A program made the translations under genes and the position numbers. Of a stretch of DNA of 64,000 nt, positions 34,351-48,775 are shown piece by piece; positions within the stretch are counted from its first letter, which is position 1, and every line of letters starts with the position of its first letter. Under the pieces are notes generated by a model. The model searched no databases. It was not told the DNA's origin and saw only the letters and a program-made list of their open reading frames with translations. Source of the DNA: Dactylosporangium fulvum (GTDB lineage Bacteria; Actinomycetota; Actinomycetes; Mycobacteriales; Micromonosporaceae); the NCBI RefSeq assembly GCF_025137375.1, contig NZ_CP073720.1:7340501-7404500 (forward strand), given 5' to 3'.

Positions 34351-36038
34351 GTCGCGTGACGACGCTGCCGATGACCACCACCGGCGCTGTCCGGCGGCCC
34401 CGGCCGGGGCCGCCGGACCTCGCGGCCGGGGCCACCCGTGCGGCCGCCGTGCCGGTCCGCACCGGCTGCCGGCGCGTGCCGTTCGCCGACCCGCTCGCGA
34501 TGTACCGGGCCCTGGCGCACCACTTCGGCGAACGCGAGGTGTTCCTGCTCGAGTCACGGTCCGCCCGGACGCCCGCCGAGGCGGTTCCAGGTGCGGCGAA
34601 CCGGAATCCGCGAGCCGACGGCGCACAGGACGCTCGGTACGCGTACCTCGGCGTCGGTCCGGTGCTGTCGGTCTCGGTGACCCAAGAGCGGGTCGACGTC
34701 GCCGGCACACCGGTGCTCGCCGGTGTCGTGCGCGACGCCGTGTCGGATCTCCTCGCCGTCGACGGGCACGGCCCATGGCTGCCGGACCAGCGTCGGCTAT
34801 GGGACCTGCTGCGCCGTGTCCGGGCCGTGTTCGACGCCGAAGGGACCACCGACCGGTTCACCTTCGGCTTCCTGACCTTCTTCGGCTACGACACCGCCCG
34901 CTATGTCGAGCAGCTGCCGTGGCGGATCGACCACCGGCCCGACGGGCCCGACGTGGCCGTCGTGCTGCACCGCAGCCACGTGCGCGTGGACCTGCTGACC
35001 GGGACGGCCGAGCTGCTCACGCACCGGTCCCCCGCCTGGGACGACCCGCCCGTGGCAGACCTCGAGGCCGCCCTGGCCGAGTGCGCGGCCACCCCGGCGA
35101 ACGGCATGGCCGCCGCCGCGAACGGCCCGGCCGGGACCGCCGACGACGACGCCGAGTGCCCCGGCGTGTGCCCGCCGGTGTCCGTCACCGACGAGCTGAC
35201 CCAGGCCCGGTTCGCCGCCGACGTGCGGCGCTGCCTGCACCACATCGAGGTCGGCGACATCTACCAGGTGCAGATCGGCCACGACCTCGTCGTGCACAGC
35301 CACGCCACCCCGCTCGACGTGTACCGGCGGCTGCGCTCACGCAACCCGTCGCCCTACATGTTCCTGTGCCCGCTCGGCGACCAGACGCTCATCGGTGCCA
35401 GCCCCGAGCTGTTCGTGCGGGTGACCGACGGCGCGATCGTCATGCGGCCGATCGCCGGCACCGTGCCGCGACCCGGACGCCACCACGACGACCGGGCGGG
35501 CGATGACCGGGCCGACGAGCAACGCGCGGCCGCGCGCCTGCGCAACGACCCGAAGGAGGTCGCCGAGCACGTGATGCTCGTCGACCTGTGCCGCAACGAC
35601 ATCGGCCGCGTCTGCCGCGGCGACAGCCTCACCACCGGCGAGCTGCTGGAGGTGGAGACGTACTCGCACGTGCTGCACCTCGTCTCCACGGTCGCCGGCC
35701 GGGTCGACGAGCACGCCGACAGCTTCGAGGTGATCCGGGCGCTGTTCCCGGCGGGCACGATGACCGGGGCGCCGAAGATCCGCGCCATGGAGATCATCGA
35801 GTCCGTCGAGGCGAGCCGCCGCGGACTGTACGCCGGGGCGGTCGGGCTCGTCGACGTCGCCGGGCACGTCAACCTCGCGCTGGTCATCCGCACGCTCTTC
35901 CACCGGGACGAGCGCTACCGCATCCGGGCCTCCGCCGGCGTCGTCGCCGACTCCGAGCCGGGCCGGGAGTGGCGCGAGTCGCTGGTGAAGATGTCCGCCC
36001 CCTACTGGGCCGTCACCGGAACGGAGCTGGCGCCGTGA
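34347..36038 (+). CDS. Anthranilate synthase component I-like chorismate-utilising enzyme
   Basis: 563 residues of the TrpE/PabB/PhzE superfamily. Chorismate-site motifs are NPSPYMFLCPLG, GASPELFVRV, RPIAGTVPRPG (Pro368-Thr372), HVMLVDLCRNDIGR and FPAGTMTGAPK. PIAGT, rather than the PIKGT lysine motif of aminodeoxychorismate synthase, indicates amination at C2, giving anthranilate or 2-amino-2-deoxyisochorismate. The next gene is its glutaminase. With a DAHP synthase also in the cluster, it is probably a dedicated aromatic precursor supply, either anthranilate itself or tryptophan. GTG 34347 overlaps the preceding stop. Confidence 0.87.
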   Translation: MSRVTTLPMTTTGAVRRPRPGPPDLAAGATRAAAVPVRTGCRRVPFADPLAMYRALAHHFGEREVFLLESRSARTPAEAVPGAANRNPRADGAQDARYAYLGVGPVLSVSVTQERVDVAGTPVLAGVVRDAVSDLLAVDGHGPWLPDQRRLWDLLRRVRAVFDAEGTTDRFTFGFLTFFGYDTARYVEQLPWRIDHRPDGPDVAVVLHRSHVRVDLLTGTAELLTHRSPAWDDPPVADLEAALAECAATPANGMAAAANGPAGTADDDAECPGVCPPVSVTDELTQARFAADVRRCLHHIEVGDIYQVQIGHDLVVHSHATPLDVYRRLRSRNPSPYMFLCPLGDQTLIGASPELFVRVTDGAIVMRPIAGTVPRPGRHHDDRAGDDRADEQRAAARLRNDPKEVAEHVMLVDLCRNDIGRVCRGDSLTTGELLEVETYSHVLHLVSTVAGRVDEHADSFEVIRALFPAGTMTGAPKIRAMEIIESVEASRRGLYAGAVGLVDVAGHVNLALVIRTLFHRDERYRIRASAGVVADSEPGREWRESLVKMSAPYWAVTGTELAP

Positions 36039-36628
36039 AAACCCTCGTCGTGGACGCCTACGACAGTTTCGTCTACATCATCCGGCAGTACCTGCTGAGC
36101 CTCGGCGCCGGACCGGTGGTCGCCCGTCCGGACGAGCTGACGCTGGCCACCGTCGAGCGGATGCGCCCGGACGCGATCGTGCTCGGCCCCGGCCCGGGTC
36201 ACCCGAGCGACTCCGGGCACGTCGAGCTGGTGCAGAACTTCGCCGGGCAGTGCCCGATCCTCGGCGTCTGCCTGGGCCATCAGGCGGTGGCGGTCGCGTT
36301 CGGCGGCGACGTCCGGCCGGCCGAGCACCTCATGCACGGCAAGACCAGCCCGATCAGCCACGACGGCGCCGGACTGTTCGACGGCCGGCCGAGCCCGTTC
36401 CTCGCCACGCGGTACCACTCGCTGGTCGTGGTGCCCGACGCCCTGCCCGACGACCTGCTGGTGACCGCCCGGGCCGGCGACGACGGCTACATCATGGGAC
36501 TGCGGCACGAGCACCTGCCGGTCGAGACGGTCCAGTTCCACCCGGAGAGCGTGTGCACCGAGGACGGCCTGCAGCTGTTCGCGAACTTCGTCAAGCGGTG
36601 CCCCACCGGCGACCGGAGCGCCGCATGA
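36035..36628 (+). CDS. Anthranilate synthase component II (class I glutamine amidotransferase)
   Basis: 197 residues, TrpG/PabA family. The oxyanion strand is GPGPGHPSDSG, nucleophile LGVCLGHQAV (Cys79), and His/Glu in FHPES near residue 168. It releases ammonia from glutamine for the adjacent chorismate enzyme. GTG 36035 overlaps that gene's stop by 4 nt, as expected for a two-subunit enzyme made in equal amounts. Confidence 0.92.
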   Translation: MKTLVVDAYDSFVYIIRQYLLSLGAGPVVARPDELTLATVERMRPDAIVLGPGPGHPSDSGHVELVQNFAGQCPILGVCLGHQAVAVAFGGDVRPAEHLMHGKTSPISHDGAGLFDGRPSPFLATRYHSLVVVPDALPDDLLVTARAGDDGYIMGLRHEHLPVETVQFHPESVCTEDGLQLFANFVKRCPTGDRSAA

Positions 36629-37425
36629 CGACCGGCACCGCCCGCCGTGCGGGCGCACCGATCCCGACCGACGACCCGTGGCTGTGGCGGCTGCGTCACG
36701 AGCCGGACGAGCCCGCCGCGACGGTGCTGTTCCTGCCGCACGCCGGTGGCACCGCAGCCAACTACACCACCTGGGCCGGCCACTTCCCGGCCGGCTTCCG
36801 GCTGCTGGCCGCCCAGTACCCCGGGCGTGGACCGCGTTACACCGAGCCGCACGCCACCGATCTCCACGAGTGGGTCGGGCCGCTGCAGCGGGCGGTCGAC
36901 GGGATCACCGGACCCCTCGCCCTGTTCGGGCACAGCCTCGGCGCCCTGGCCGGCTTCGAGCTCGCGTGGCGGTTGCAGCAGCGCGACCGCGACGTCACGG
37001 TGCTGGTCGCCTCCGCCGCTCCCCCGCCCCACCTGCCCAACCCGCTGCTCCAGGACGGCGAGCTGTCCGACGCGGACCTCACGGCGCTGCTGAAGACGCA
37101 CGGCGGCCTGTCCCCGGCGCTGCTGGCCGAGCCCGAGATTCTCGCCCTCGCCGTCGACGGGCTGCGCGCCGACCTGACGATCGAGCGCAACTACGACTTC
37201 GGCCCCGAGCCGCGCCGCCTGCGCTGCCCGCTCGTCGTGCTCGGCGGCGATCGTGACGTGCTCGTCCCGCCCGAACTCAGCCGCTCCTGGGCCGACCGGT
37301 CAGTGGCGCCGCCTGACGTCCACGTCCTGCCGGGCGGGCACTTCTACCTGCTGGAGCAGCCGGAGACCGTGGCGGCACTCGTCAGGAACCGCCTTCCGGC
37401 CGGTGCGCAGAAAGGTGACGGCTGA
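36625..37425 (+). CDS. Type II thioesterase (Ser nucleophile)
   Basis: 266 residues. FLPHAGGTAANY, QYPGRGPRY, nucleophile GHSLG (Ser104), GGDRDVLVP and GGHFYL give a complete Ser-Asp-His triad of the editing thioesterase family. This is the second type II thioesterase of the cluster; the other (21990-22769) has Cys. The start overlaps the amidotransferase stop by 4 nt and the stop shares a base with the NRPS start. Confidence 0.92.
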   Translation: MTTGTARRAGAPIPTDDPWLWRLRHEPDEPAATVLFLPHAGGTAANYTTWAGHFPAGFRLLAAQYPGRGPRYTEPHATDLHEWVGPLQRAVDGITGPLALFGHSLGALAGFELAWRLQQRDRDVTVLVASAAPPPHLPNPLLQDGELSDADLTALLKTHGGLSPALLAEPEILALAVDGLRADLTIERNYDFGPEPRRLRCPLVVLGGDRDVLVPPELSRSWADRSVAPPDVHVLPGGHFYLLEQPETVAALVRNRLPAGAQKGDG

Positions 37426-40364
37426 TGACCGAGCTCATGTCCTCCCCGAGGTCCGCCGTGGCACCGTCGCGCCGACAGCGGCGGCTCTTGCGACGGTACG
37501 CGCCGGCGAGCCCCACCGACCACGCCGTCTACTGCCTGGTGCGGCTGTCCGGGCGGCTCGACGCCGACGCGCTGAGCCGGGCACTGTCGGCGCTGGTCGA
37601 GCAGCACGACGAGCTGCGCACGGCGGTCGTCGACGGCGGCGACGCGCCGGTGCTGGAGGTCGTCGAGCCGTTCGCGGTCCGCCTGGTCGTCGAGCGGGTG
37701 CGGGGCGCCCGGGTCGAACAGCGCGCCGCCCTGCGGGACGACCCCTTCGACCTCGCCGAGGGCCGGCTGCTGCGGGCCCGGCTCTTCGACCTCGGCCCGC
37801 GCGAGCACCTGCTGGCCCTGGCCGTGCACGAGCTGGCGGCCGACCGCCGGTCGCTCGCCGGTCTGCTCGACGAGCTCGCCGGCGCGTACACGGGCGGCGC
37901 GCGGAACTCGGGAGCACACCCGCCGGCGGCCGGACCGCGCGACCGCGGCCAGGCGGGGGCCGGCGGCGACCGGCAGGTGGCCCGCGTGCGGGTGGACCTG
38001 CCGGACGCGGCGCCGGCCGGCGTCACCGGCGGGCTCGCCGACCGGGCCGCCACCGTGGCTGCCGCCTGCGCCGTCGTGCTGGTCCGCGAGAGCGGCACCG
38101 ACGACCCGGGAGTGGGCGTCGTCGGGACGGCCGGCGACCCGGTGCCGCTGTCCCTCGACGTGGACGAGCGGCGCCCCTTCCGCGACCTGGTGACGCGGGC
38201 CCGCACCGCGCTGGACGAGGCAGCGCGAGCCGAGGCAGCGCGAACCGGGACGGTGGCCGGCGTCCGCGTCGTGCTGGAGGAGGACCGGCGCTCGACGCTC
38301 GCGTTCGCCGGCCTGGAGGCCGAGCTGGTCGAGCTGGTCGCCGACCCGGTGGATCGCGAGATCGTCCTGCGTCACCGGCACGACGGCGACCGGCTGCACC
38401 TGGACCTGCACTACCCGGCCGACGCCGTCGCCCATGCCACGGTCGAACGGCTCGCCGGCCGGGTGCGCACGCTGCTCGCGACGGTGACCGCCGAGCCCGA
38501 CGTCCCTCTGGTCCGGCTGGCGCTGTGCACGCCGCAGGAGCGGGCACGGGTGCTCGACCGCGGCGACGGCGGGCCGGCCAGGCAGGGACCCTTCGTGCCG
38601 GTGCACGAACTGCTCGCCCGCGTCGCCGCCGCCCACCCGGACCGGCCGGCCGTCGTGGCCGAGCGGACCGTCACGTTCGGCGCGCTCGACCGCGAGGCCG
38701 AGCGGCTCGCGGGGCTGCTGACCGCCCGCGGGGCCGGCCCGGAGTCCCTGGTCGCCCTGTGCCTGCCCCGCGTCCACGAGCTCGTCGCCGCCGTTTTCGG
38801 CGTGCTCAAGGCCGGTGCCGCCTACGTGCCGATCGACCCCTCCTACCCGCAGGAGCGCATCGCGTGGATGCTCGCCGACAGCGGGGCGCGGCTCGTGCTC
38901 ACCCACTCCTCCGTCGCCGCGCGGATCCCGGCGGACACCGCGGCGGGGCCGCTGGTGCTCGACGATCCGGCGACGTTCGACGGCCTGATCGGGCCGGACC
39001 GGGCGCCGGTCACGGTCGACCCGCGTCATCTCGCGTACCAGATCTACACCTCGGGCTCGACCGGGCGGCCCAAGGGCGTCCAGATCACCCACAGCGCCGT
39101 GGCGAACCTGCTGCGTGCTCTCGAACGTGCCGAGATCACCGACACACCCGGCGAGCGCGTCGCCTGGAACGCCAGCGTGTCGTTCGACGCCTCGGTCCAG
39201 CAGTGGACCCGGCTGTGCCGCGGCGACACGCTCGTGCTGCTCGACGAGCAGACCCGGTCCGACCCGGCGGCCCTGGCCGAGACCGTCGTCGCCGAGCGAC
39301 TGTCCGCTGTGGACATCACGCCGTCGCACCTGCGCCTGGCCCTGCCGCACCTGCGCGAGGTCACGCCGCCGGACGGCCGGCCGGTGCGGCTGCTCGTCGG
39401 CGGCGAGGACATCGGCCCGCCGCTGTGGAAGGAGCTCGACGAGCTCGAGCGGACCGGGCAGGCCGGGGCCGTCAACCTGTACGGGCCGACGGAGTGCACC
39501 GTGGACGCCAGCGCCGGCTGGGTGCGCAGCTCCGGACGGCCGCACATCGGGCGTCCGCTGCCCGGCGTCCGGCTCTACGTCCTCGACGCCTGGATGCGGC
39601 CGGTCCCCGTCGGCATGACCGGCGACCTGTACATCGCCGGCGGCGGTCTGGCTCGCGGCTACCGGGGCCGGCCCGGGCTCACCGCCGAGCGCTTCATCTG
39701 CGACGTCGTGGCCGGTGACGGGTCACGGATGTACCACACCGGCGACCGCGCCCGCTGGCGGGAGGACGGCCTGCTCGAGTTCGCCGGCCGCGCCGACCGG
39801 CAGGTGAAGGTGCGCGGCTACCGGATCGAGCTCGGCGAGATCGAGGCGGTCCTCGGCGCCGCACCCGGCGTCCTCGAGGCGCTCGTCACGATGCGCGACG
39901 ACCTGCCGTCCGGCGAGGGCATCGCCGCGTACTGCCGCACCCGCTCGCCGCTGGACGCCCCGGCCCTGCGCCGCTGGCTCGCCGACCGCCTGCCCGAGTT
40001 CATGATCCCTTCGACGTTCATCCATACAGAGCGTTTCCCCCTCACCGTCAACGGGAAGGTGGACGAAGGCCGGCTGCCGCCGCCACCCGGCCGGGAGCCC
40101 GCGACCGCCGAGCCCGGCGACGACGCGCCGCATGGGCCGATCGAGGAACTGCTCGCGGCGGTGTGGTCCGACGTGCTCGGCGTGAAGGACATCACCGCCC
40201 ACGACAACTTCTTCGACCTCGGTGGCCACTCGGCGCTGGCGATCCGGGTGGTGGCGCGGCTGCGGCGGGACGGCCGGATCGGCATCCCCATGGTCGCCGT
40301 GTTCGAGCACCCGCGGCTGCGCGACCTGGCGGACCACATCGCGACCGCGCAGCACCGCAGGTAG
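37425..40364 (+). CDS. NRPS: degenerate C / A (Gln-like) / PCP
   Basis: 979 residues. The N-terminal about 380 residues are a C domain whose active motif reads HELAADR (His135, Glu136, Asp140): the catalytic second His is Glu, so it should be inactive. The A domain (about 425-890) has IYTSGSTGRPKG and LYGPTECTVD; hand-read pocket D-A-Q-D-L-G-L-V-D differs from the glutamine code DAQDLGVVD at one position. The carrier has FFDLGGHSAL (Ser936). AGAAAGG precedes ATG 37425. It may simply load glutamine, with peptide-bond formation by another C domain, perhaps the orphan C of the 10483-14355 protein. Confidence 0.9.
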   Translation: MTELMSSPRSAVAPSRRQRRLLRRYAPASPTDHAVYCLVRLSGRLDADALSRALSALVEQHDELRTAVVDGGDAPVLEVVEPFAVRLVVERVRGARVEQRAALRDDPFDLAEGRLLRARLFDLGPREHLLALAVHELAADRRSLAGLLDELAGAYTGGARNSGAHPPAAGPRDRGQAGAGGDRQVARVRVDLPDAAPAGVTGGLADRAATVAAACAVVLVRESGTDDPGVGVVGTAGDPVPLSLDVDERRPFRDLVTRARTALDEAARAEAARTGTVAGVRVVLEEDRRSTLAFAGLEAELVELVADPVDREIVLRHRHDGDRLHLDLHYPADAVAHATVERLAGRVRTLLATVTAEPDVPLVRLALCTPQERARVLDRGDGGPARQGPFVPVHELLARVAAAHPDRPAVVAERTVTFGALDREAERLAGLLTARGAGPESLVALCLPRVHELVAAVFGVLKAGAAYVPIDPSYPQERIAWMLADSGARLVLTHSSVAARIPADTAAGPLVLDDPATFDGLIGPDRAPVTVDPRHLAYQIYTSGSTGRPKGVQITHSAVANLLRALERAEITDTPGERVAWNASVSFDASVQQWTRLCRGDTLVLLDEQTRSDPAALAETVVAERLSAVDITPSHLRLALPHLREVTPPDGRPVRLLVGGEDIGPPLWKELDELERTGQAGAVNLYGPTECTVDASAGWVRSSGRPHIGRPLPGVRLYVLDAWMRPVPVGMTGDLYIAGGGLARGYRGRPGLTAERFICDVVAGDGSRMYHTGDRARWREDGLLEFAGRADRQVKVRGYRIELGEIEAVLGAAPGVLEALVTMRDDLPSGEGIAAYCRTRSPLDAPALRRWLADRLPEFMIPSTFIHTERFPLTVNGKVDEGRLPPPPGREPATAEPGDDAPHGPIEELLAAVWSDVLGVKDITAHDNFFDLGGHSALAIRVVARLRRDGRIGIPMVAVFEHPRLRDLADHIATAQHRR

Positions 40365-40430
40365 GAGGTCACAGCCCGCGCCATCCAGATCGTTCGACCG
40401 CACGTTCGCTGCTGAGGGAGTCCATCGACC

Positions 40431-41963
40431 ATGAGCAACGTCGATCATCAGAGCGCCACGGCCACGCCGGCACCGGATCCGAGACGATGGCGGGCACTCG
40501 CCGTGCTCGCCCTGGTCCAGTTCATGATCGTCATCGACAGCACCGTCGTGAACGTGGCACTGCCGTCGATCCGCGACGAGTTCAACGCATCAACGGGCAG
40601 CCTCACCTGGGTGGTCAACGCGTACGTGCTGACCGCCGCCGGTCTGCTGCTGCTCGGCGGGCGGCTCGGCGACCTGTTCGGCCGGCGTCGGGTGTTCACC
40701 ATCGGCACCGCGCTGTTCGCCGTCGCCTCGCTGACCACCGGCGCCGCGCTGAGCCTGGGCATGCTGGTGACCGGCCGCTTCGCGCAGGGCGTCGGCGAGG
40801 CGCTCGCCTCGCCGGCCGCGCTCTCCCTCGTCGCGCTGCTCTTCGTCGACGAGCGTGAGCGTGCCAAGGCGTTCGCGATCTGGGGCGGCATCGCCGGTGC
40901 CGGCGCCACCGTCGGCGTCGTGCTCTCCGGCGTCATCACCGAGTTCATCGACTGGCGCTGGATCTTCTTCATCAACGTGCCGCTCGCCCTGATCCCCCTG
41001 CTGCTCATCCGCCGCCTCGTCGACGAGGGCCGCGCCACCGGCACCCCGAAGCGGATCGATGTGCCCGGCGCCGTGCTGGTCACCGGTGGTCTCGTCGCGC
41101 TCGTCTACGCCGTCGTCGCGGCCGCCGGCAACGGGTGGAGCAACCCCGTCGTCTGGGCGCCGCTCGTCGCCGGCATCGTCGCGCTCGCCGCGTTCGTCGC
41201 CCTGGAGCGCCGCTCGGCCGCGCCGCTGATCCCGCCGCGCTTCTTCGCCAACGGGGTGCGGCTGTCGGCCAACGCCCTGAGCATCCTGCTGGTGAGCACC
41301 ACGAGTGCGGTGTTCTTCCTCGTGATCCTGTACATGCGGGACGTCCTGGGGTACTCCCCGCTCATCGCCGGGCTGGCATGGGTGCCGTTCCTGGTGATGT
41401 TCATGCCGGGCCTGGCGCTGTCGGCCCGGCTGGTCGCCCGCTTCGGCGTGGGGATCACCATGGCGATCGGGTTCGCCGCCGCCGCGGCCGGTCTGCTGCT
41501 ACTGGGCCGGATCCCGGCCGACGGATCGTACGTCGTGGACCTGCTCCCCGCCTTCCTGCTCATCGCCCTGGGCATGGGCATCGCCAACCCGGCGTTGCAG
41601 AACGCCGTGCTGTACAAGGTGTCCGGCGAGGACGCGGGCCTCGGGTCCGGCGTGGCGGCCACCGTCGCGCAGATGGGTGGCGCGCTCGGTGTCGCGGTCT
41701 TCGCCATGATCGCCGTCCGCGAGCAGATCTCCTCGACGGCGTCGCCGGAGGTCGCCGCGACCGAGGGCTACCAGCTCGCGCTCCTCGTCGCCGGTCTGGT
41801 CCTCATCGTGGGGCTTCTGGCCGCCGTGTGGCTCGCGATCCGCGCCCCGCAGGTCGGCCGGGCCGCGCCGGGCGCCGGCCAGCCGCCGTCGGACCAGCCC
41901 CCCGGGTCCTCGGACGAGCCCGTCCCGGCGCAGCTGACCCGGTCGGGCCGGTCCTCCCGCTGA
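40431..41963 (+). CDS. MFS drug exporter (DHA2, EmrB/QacA type)
   Basis: 510 residues, about 14 membrane helices. Motif A between helices 2 and 3 is GGRLGDLFGRRRVF, and the motif C-like GAGATVGVVLSGVI is present. Proton-driven export of the cluster product, and so self-protection, is the usual role in this position. The C-terminus is Pro/Ser-rich and cytoplasmic. It starts 66 nt after the NRPS gene with GAGGGAG upstream and is followed by a strong hairpin, so it is probably the last gene of the operon from 33640. Confidence 0.93.
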   Translation: MSNVDHQSATATPAPDPRRWRALAVLALVQFMIVIDSTVVNVALPSIRDEFNASTGSLTWVVNAYVLTAAGLLLLGGRLGDLFGRRRVFTIGTALFAVASLTTGAALSLGMLVTGRFAQGVGEALASPAALSLVALLFVDERERAKAFAIWGGIAGAGATVGVVLSGVITEFIDWRWIFFINVPLALIPLLLIRRLVDEGRATGTPKRIDVPGAVLVTGGLVALVYAVVAAAGNGWSNPVVWAPLVAGIVALAAFVALERRSAAPLIPPRFFANGVRLSANALSILLVSTTSAVFFLVILYMRDVLGYSPLIAGLAWVPFLVMFMPGLALSARLVARFGVGITMAIGFAAAAAGLLLLGRIPADGSYVVDLLPAFLLIALGMGIANPALQNAVLYKVSGEDAGLGSGVAATVAQMGGALGVAVFAMIAVREQISSTASPEVAATEGYQLALLVAGLVLIVGLLAAVWLAIRAPQVGRAAPGAGQPPSDQPPGSSDEPVPAQLTRSGRSSR

Positions 41964-41976
41964 CCCGACCGCCCTG

Positions 41977-42010
41977 CCGGGCCGGTGCCGCACCGTCGGT
42001 GCCGGCCCGG
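41977..42010. terminator. Hairpin terminator after the MFS gene
   Basis: Stem CCGGGCCGG (41977-41985) with CCGGCCCGG (42002-42010), 14 nt downstream of the MFS stop and upstream of the next SARP-type promoter. There is no U-run, as is common in actinomycetes. Confidence 0.55.
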
Positions 42011-42049
42011 CGGTGTGCTCCCGGCCGCCCGCTCGAGCGCCGGCAACCG

Positions 42050-42080
42050 TAACCGGCGTCTAACCGCCGCGCTCTAGCGT
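42050..42080 (+). promoter_or_regulatory. SARP-type promoter box of the A-PCP-Cy-A-PCP operon
   Basis: TAACCG at 42050 and again at 42061 (11 bp apart), with -10 TAGCGT at 42075-42080, 14 bp after the second repeat. This and the box at 21913 have the same spacing throughout and share most bases. Transcription should start near 42087, leaving a leader of about 50 nt with AGGAGG before the GTG at 42138. Confidence 0.68.
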
Positions 42081-42137
42081 GCGAACAGACAGGCGACCAC
42101 CACGGCGCATCCGCCGGCGATCGAGGAGGAAACGGCT

Positions 42138-47381
<5,244 letters not shown>

Positions 47382-47383
47382 CC

Positions 47384-48775
47384 ATGTCCACCAAAGTCAC
47401 CCTGCCCGGCCGGGACACCATTCCGGCACCCGACGCCCAGCAGGCACGCGACGGCGACCGCGCCCTGGCGGTCCTGCGCCGCCACGTCACCGCCGACTTC
47501 CTCGACCTCATCGTCGACCTCGAGCGCAGCACCGGCTGCTGGCTGGTCGATCTGCGGACCGGTCGGCCGCACCTGGACATGATGGGCTACTACGGCTCCT
47601 CGCCCCTGGGGCACAACCATCCCGGGCTGGTGGCCGACCCCCGGTTCGACGCCGAGGTGCTCGCCGCCGCACGCGGCAAGCCGTCCAACCCCGACTTCGC
47701 GACGCTGATCCAGGCCCGGTTCGTCGAGACGTTCCTGCGGGTGCTGGGCGACCCGGAGATGCCGTACCTGTTCTTCATCGACGGCGGCGCCCTCGCCGTC
47801 GAAAACGCACTCAAGGTCGCGTTCGACTACAAGACCCGGCGCAACGCCGAGCGCGGGATCGCCACCCGCGGCTGGCGCGTGCTGCACCTGCAGCACGCGT
47901 TCCACGGCCGGTCCGGCTACACGATGTCGGTCACGAACACCGGGGCCAAGCACACCTGGGCCTTCCCGCAGTTCGACTGGCCCCGGATCCCGAGCCCGGC
48001 GGTCGACCGTATGCAGGACTGGGACACGCCCGGCCTCACCACCGAGGAGCAGGCCGCCGTCGCCGCCGCCGAGGCGGCCTTCGCCCGTCACCCCGACGAG
48101 ATCGCCTGCGTGCTGGCCGAGCCGATCCAGTGCGAAGGCGGCGACCGGCACCTGCGGGCACCGTTCCTGCGGGCGTTGCAGGAGCTGTGCGAGCGCCACG
48201 ACGCCCTGTTCGTCCTCGACGAGGTGCAGACCGGCGCGGGCGTCACCGGGCATCCCTGGGCGTACCGGGCGCTGGGGCTGGCGCCCGACCTGGTCGCGTT
48301 CGGCAAGAAGACACAGGTGTGCGGGGTCATGGGCGGCCGCCGGGTGCGCGACCTGCCGGACAACGCCTTCGTCCTGCCCGGACGCCTCAGCTCCACCTGG
48401 GGCGGCAACATCCTCGACATGCTGCGCGCCACCCGCATCCTGGAGATCTACGAGCACGACCGGTTGCTCGACAACGCCGCCGCGATGGGCGAGCGCTTCC
48501 TCGCCGGTCTCCGCGCCTGCGCCGAGCGGTGGCCGGGCCTGCTGTCCGCGCCCCGTGGCCGCGGCCTGCTGTGCGCCGTCGACGTCACCGACCGGCGGCG
48601 GCGCGACCACCTGGTCTCGCTCGCCTGGCAGCGGCACGGTGCGCTGTTCCTCGGCTGCGGCGAGCGCACCCTGCGCTTCCGCCCGCCGCTGTCGGTCACC
48701 GCCGACGATGTCGACGCGGCCCTGAGTGTGCTCCGCGACCTCTGTCCGGAGGTGGAGTCCGGTGTCGGTGACTGA
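47384..48775 (+). CDS. lat: L-lysine 6-aminotransferase
   Basis: 463 residues, class III PLP aminotransferase closely resembling lysine epsilon-aminotransferases of beta-lactam producers and mycobacteria: MMGYYGSSPLGHNHP, VLAEPIQCEGGD, FVLDEVQTGAG, PLP-lysine region FGKKTQVCGVMGG (Lys308/309) and STWGGNILDM. It converts lysine to 2-aminoadipate 6-semialdehyde, which cyclises to piperideine-6-carboxylate. ATG 47384 has AGAAAGG upstream, 2 nt after the NRPS stop. Its product, or aminoadipate after oxidation, would suit the Lys2-like A domain of the 28464-32096 protein. Confidence 0.88.
   Translation: MSTKVTLPGRDTIPAPDAQQARDGDRALAVLRRHVTADFLDLIVDLERSTGCWLVDLRTGRPHLDMMGYYGSSPLGHNHPGLVADPRFDAEVLAAARGKPSNPDFATLIQARFVETFLRVLGDPEMPYLFFIDGGALAVENALKVAFDYKTRRNAERGIATRGWRVLHLQHAFHGRSGYTMSVTNTGAKHTWAFPQFDWPRIPSPAVDRMQDWDTPGLTTEEQAAVAAAEAAFARHPDEIACVLAEPIQCEGGDRHLRAPFLRALQELCERHDALFVLDEVQTGAGVTGHPWAYRALGLAPDLVAFGKKTQVCGVMGGRRVRDLPDNAFVLPGRLSSTWGGNILDMLRATRILEIYEHDRLLDNAAAMGERFLAGLRACAERWPGLLSAPRGRGLLCAVDVTDRRRRDHLVSLAWQRHGALFLGCGERTLRFRPPLSVTADDVDAALSVLRDLCPEVESGVGD

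Noticed and set aside
34347..36628. p-Aminobenzoate (PabA/PabB) synthase
   Set aside because: The component I motif is PIAGT; PABA-type enzymes have Lys in PIKGT. C2 amination, giving anthranilate or ADIC, is more likely.
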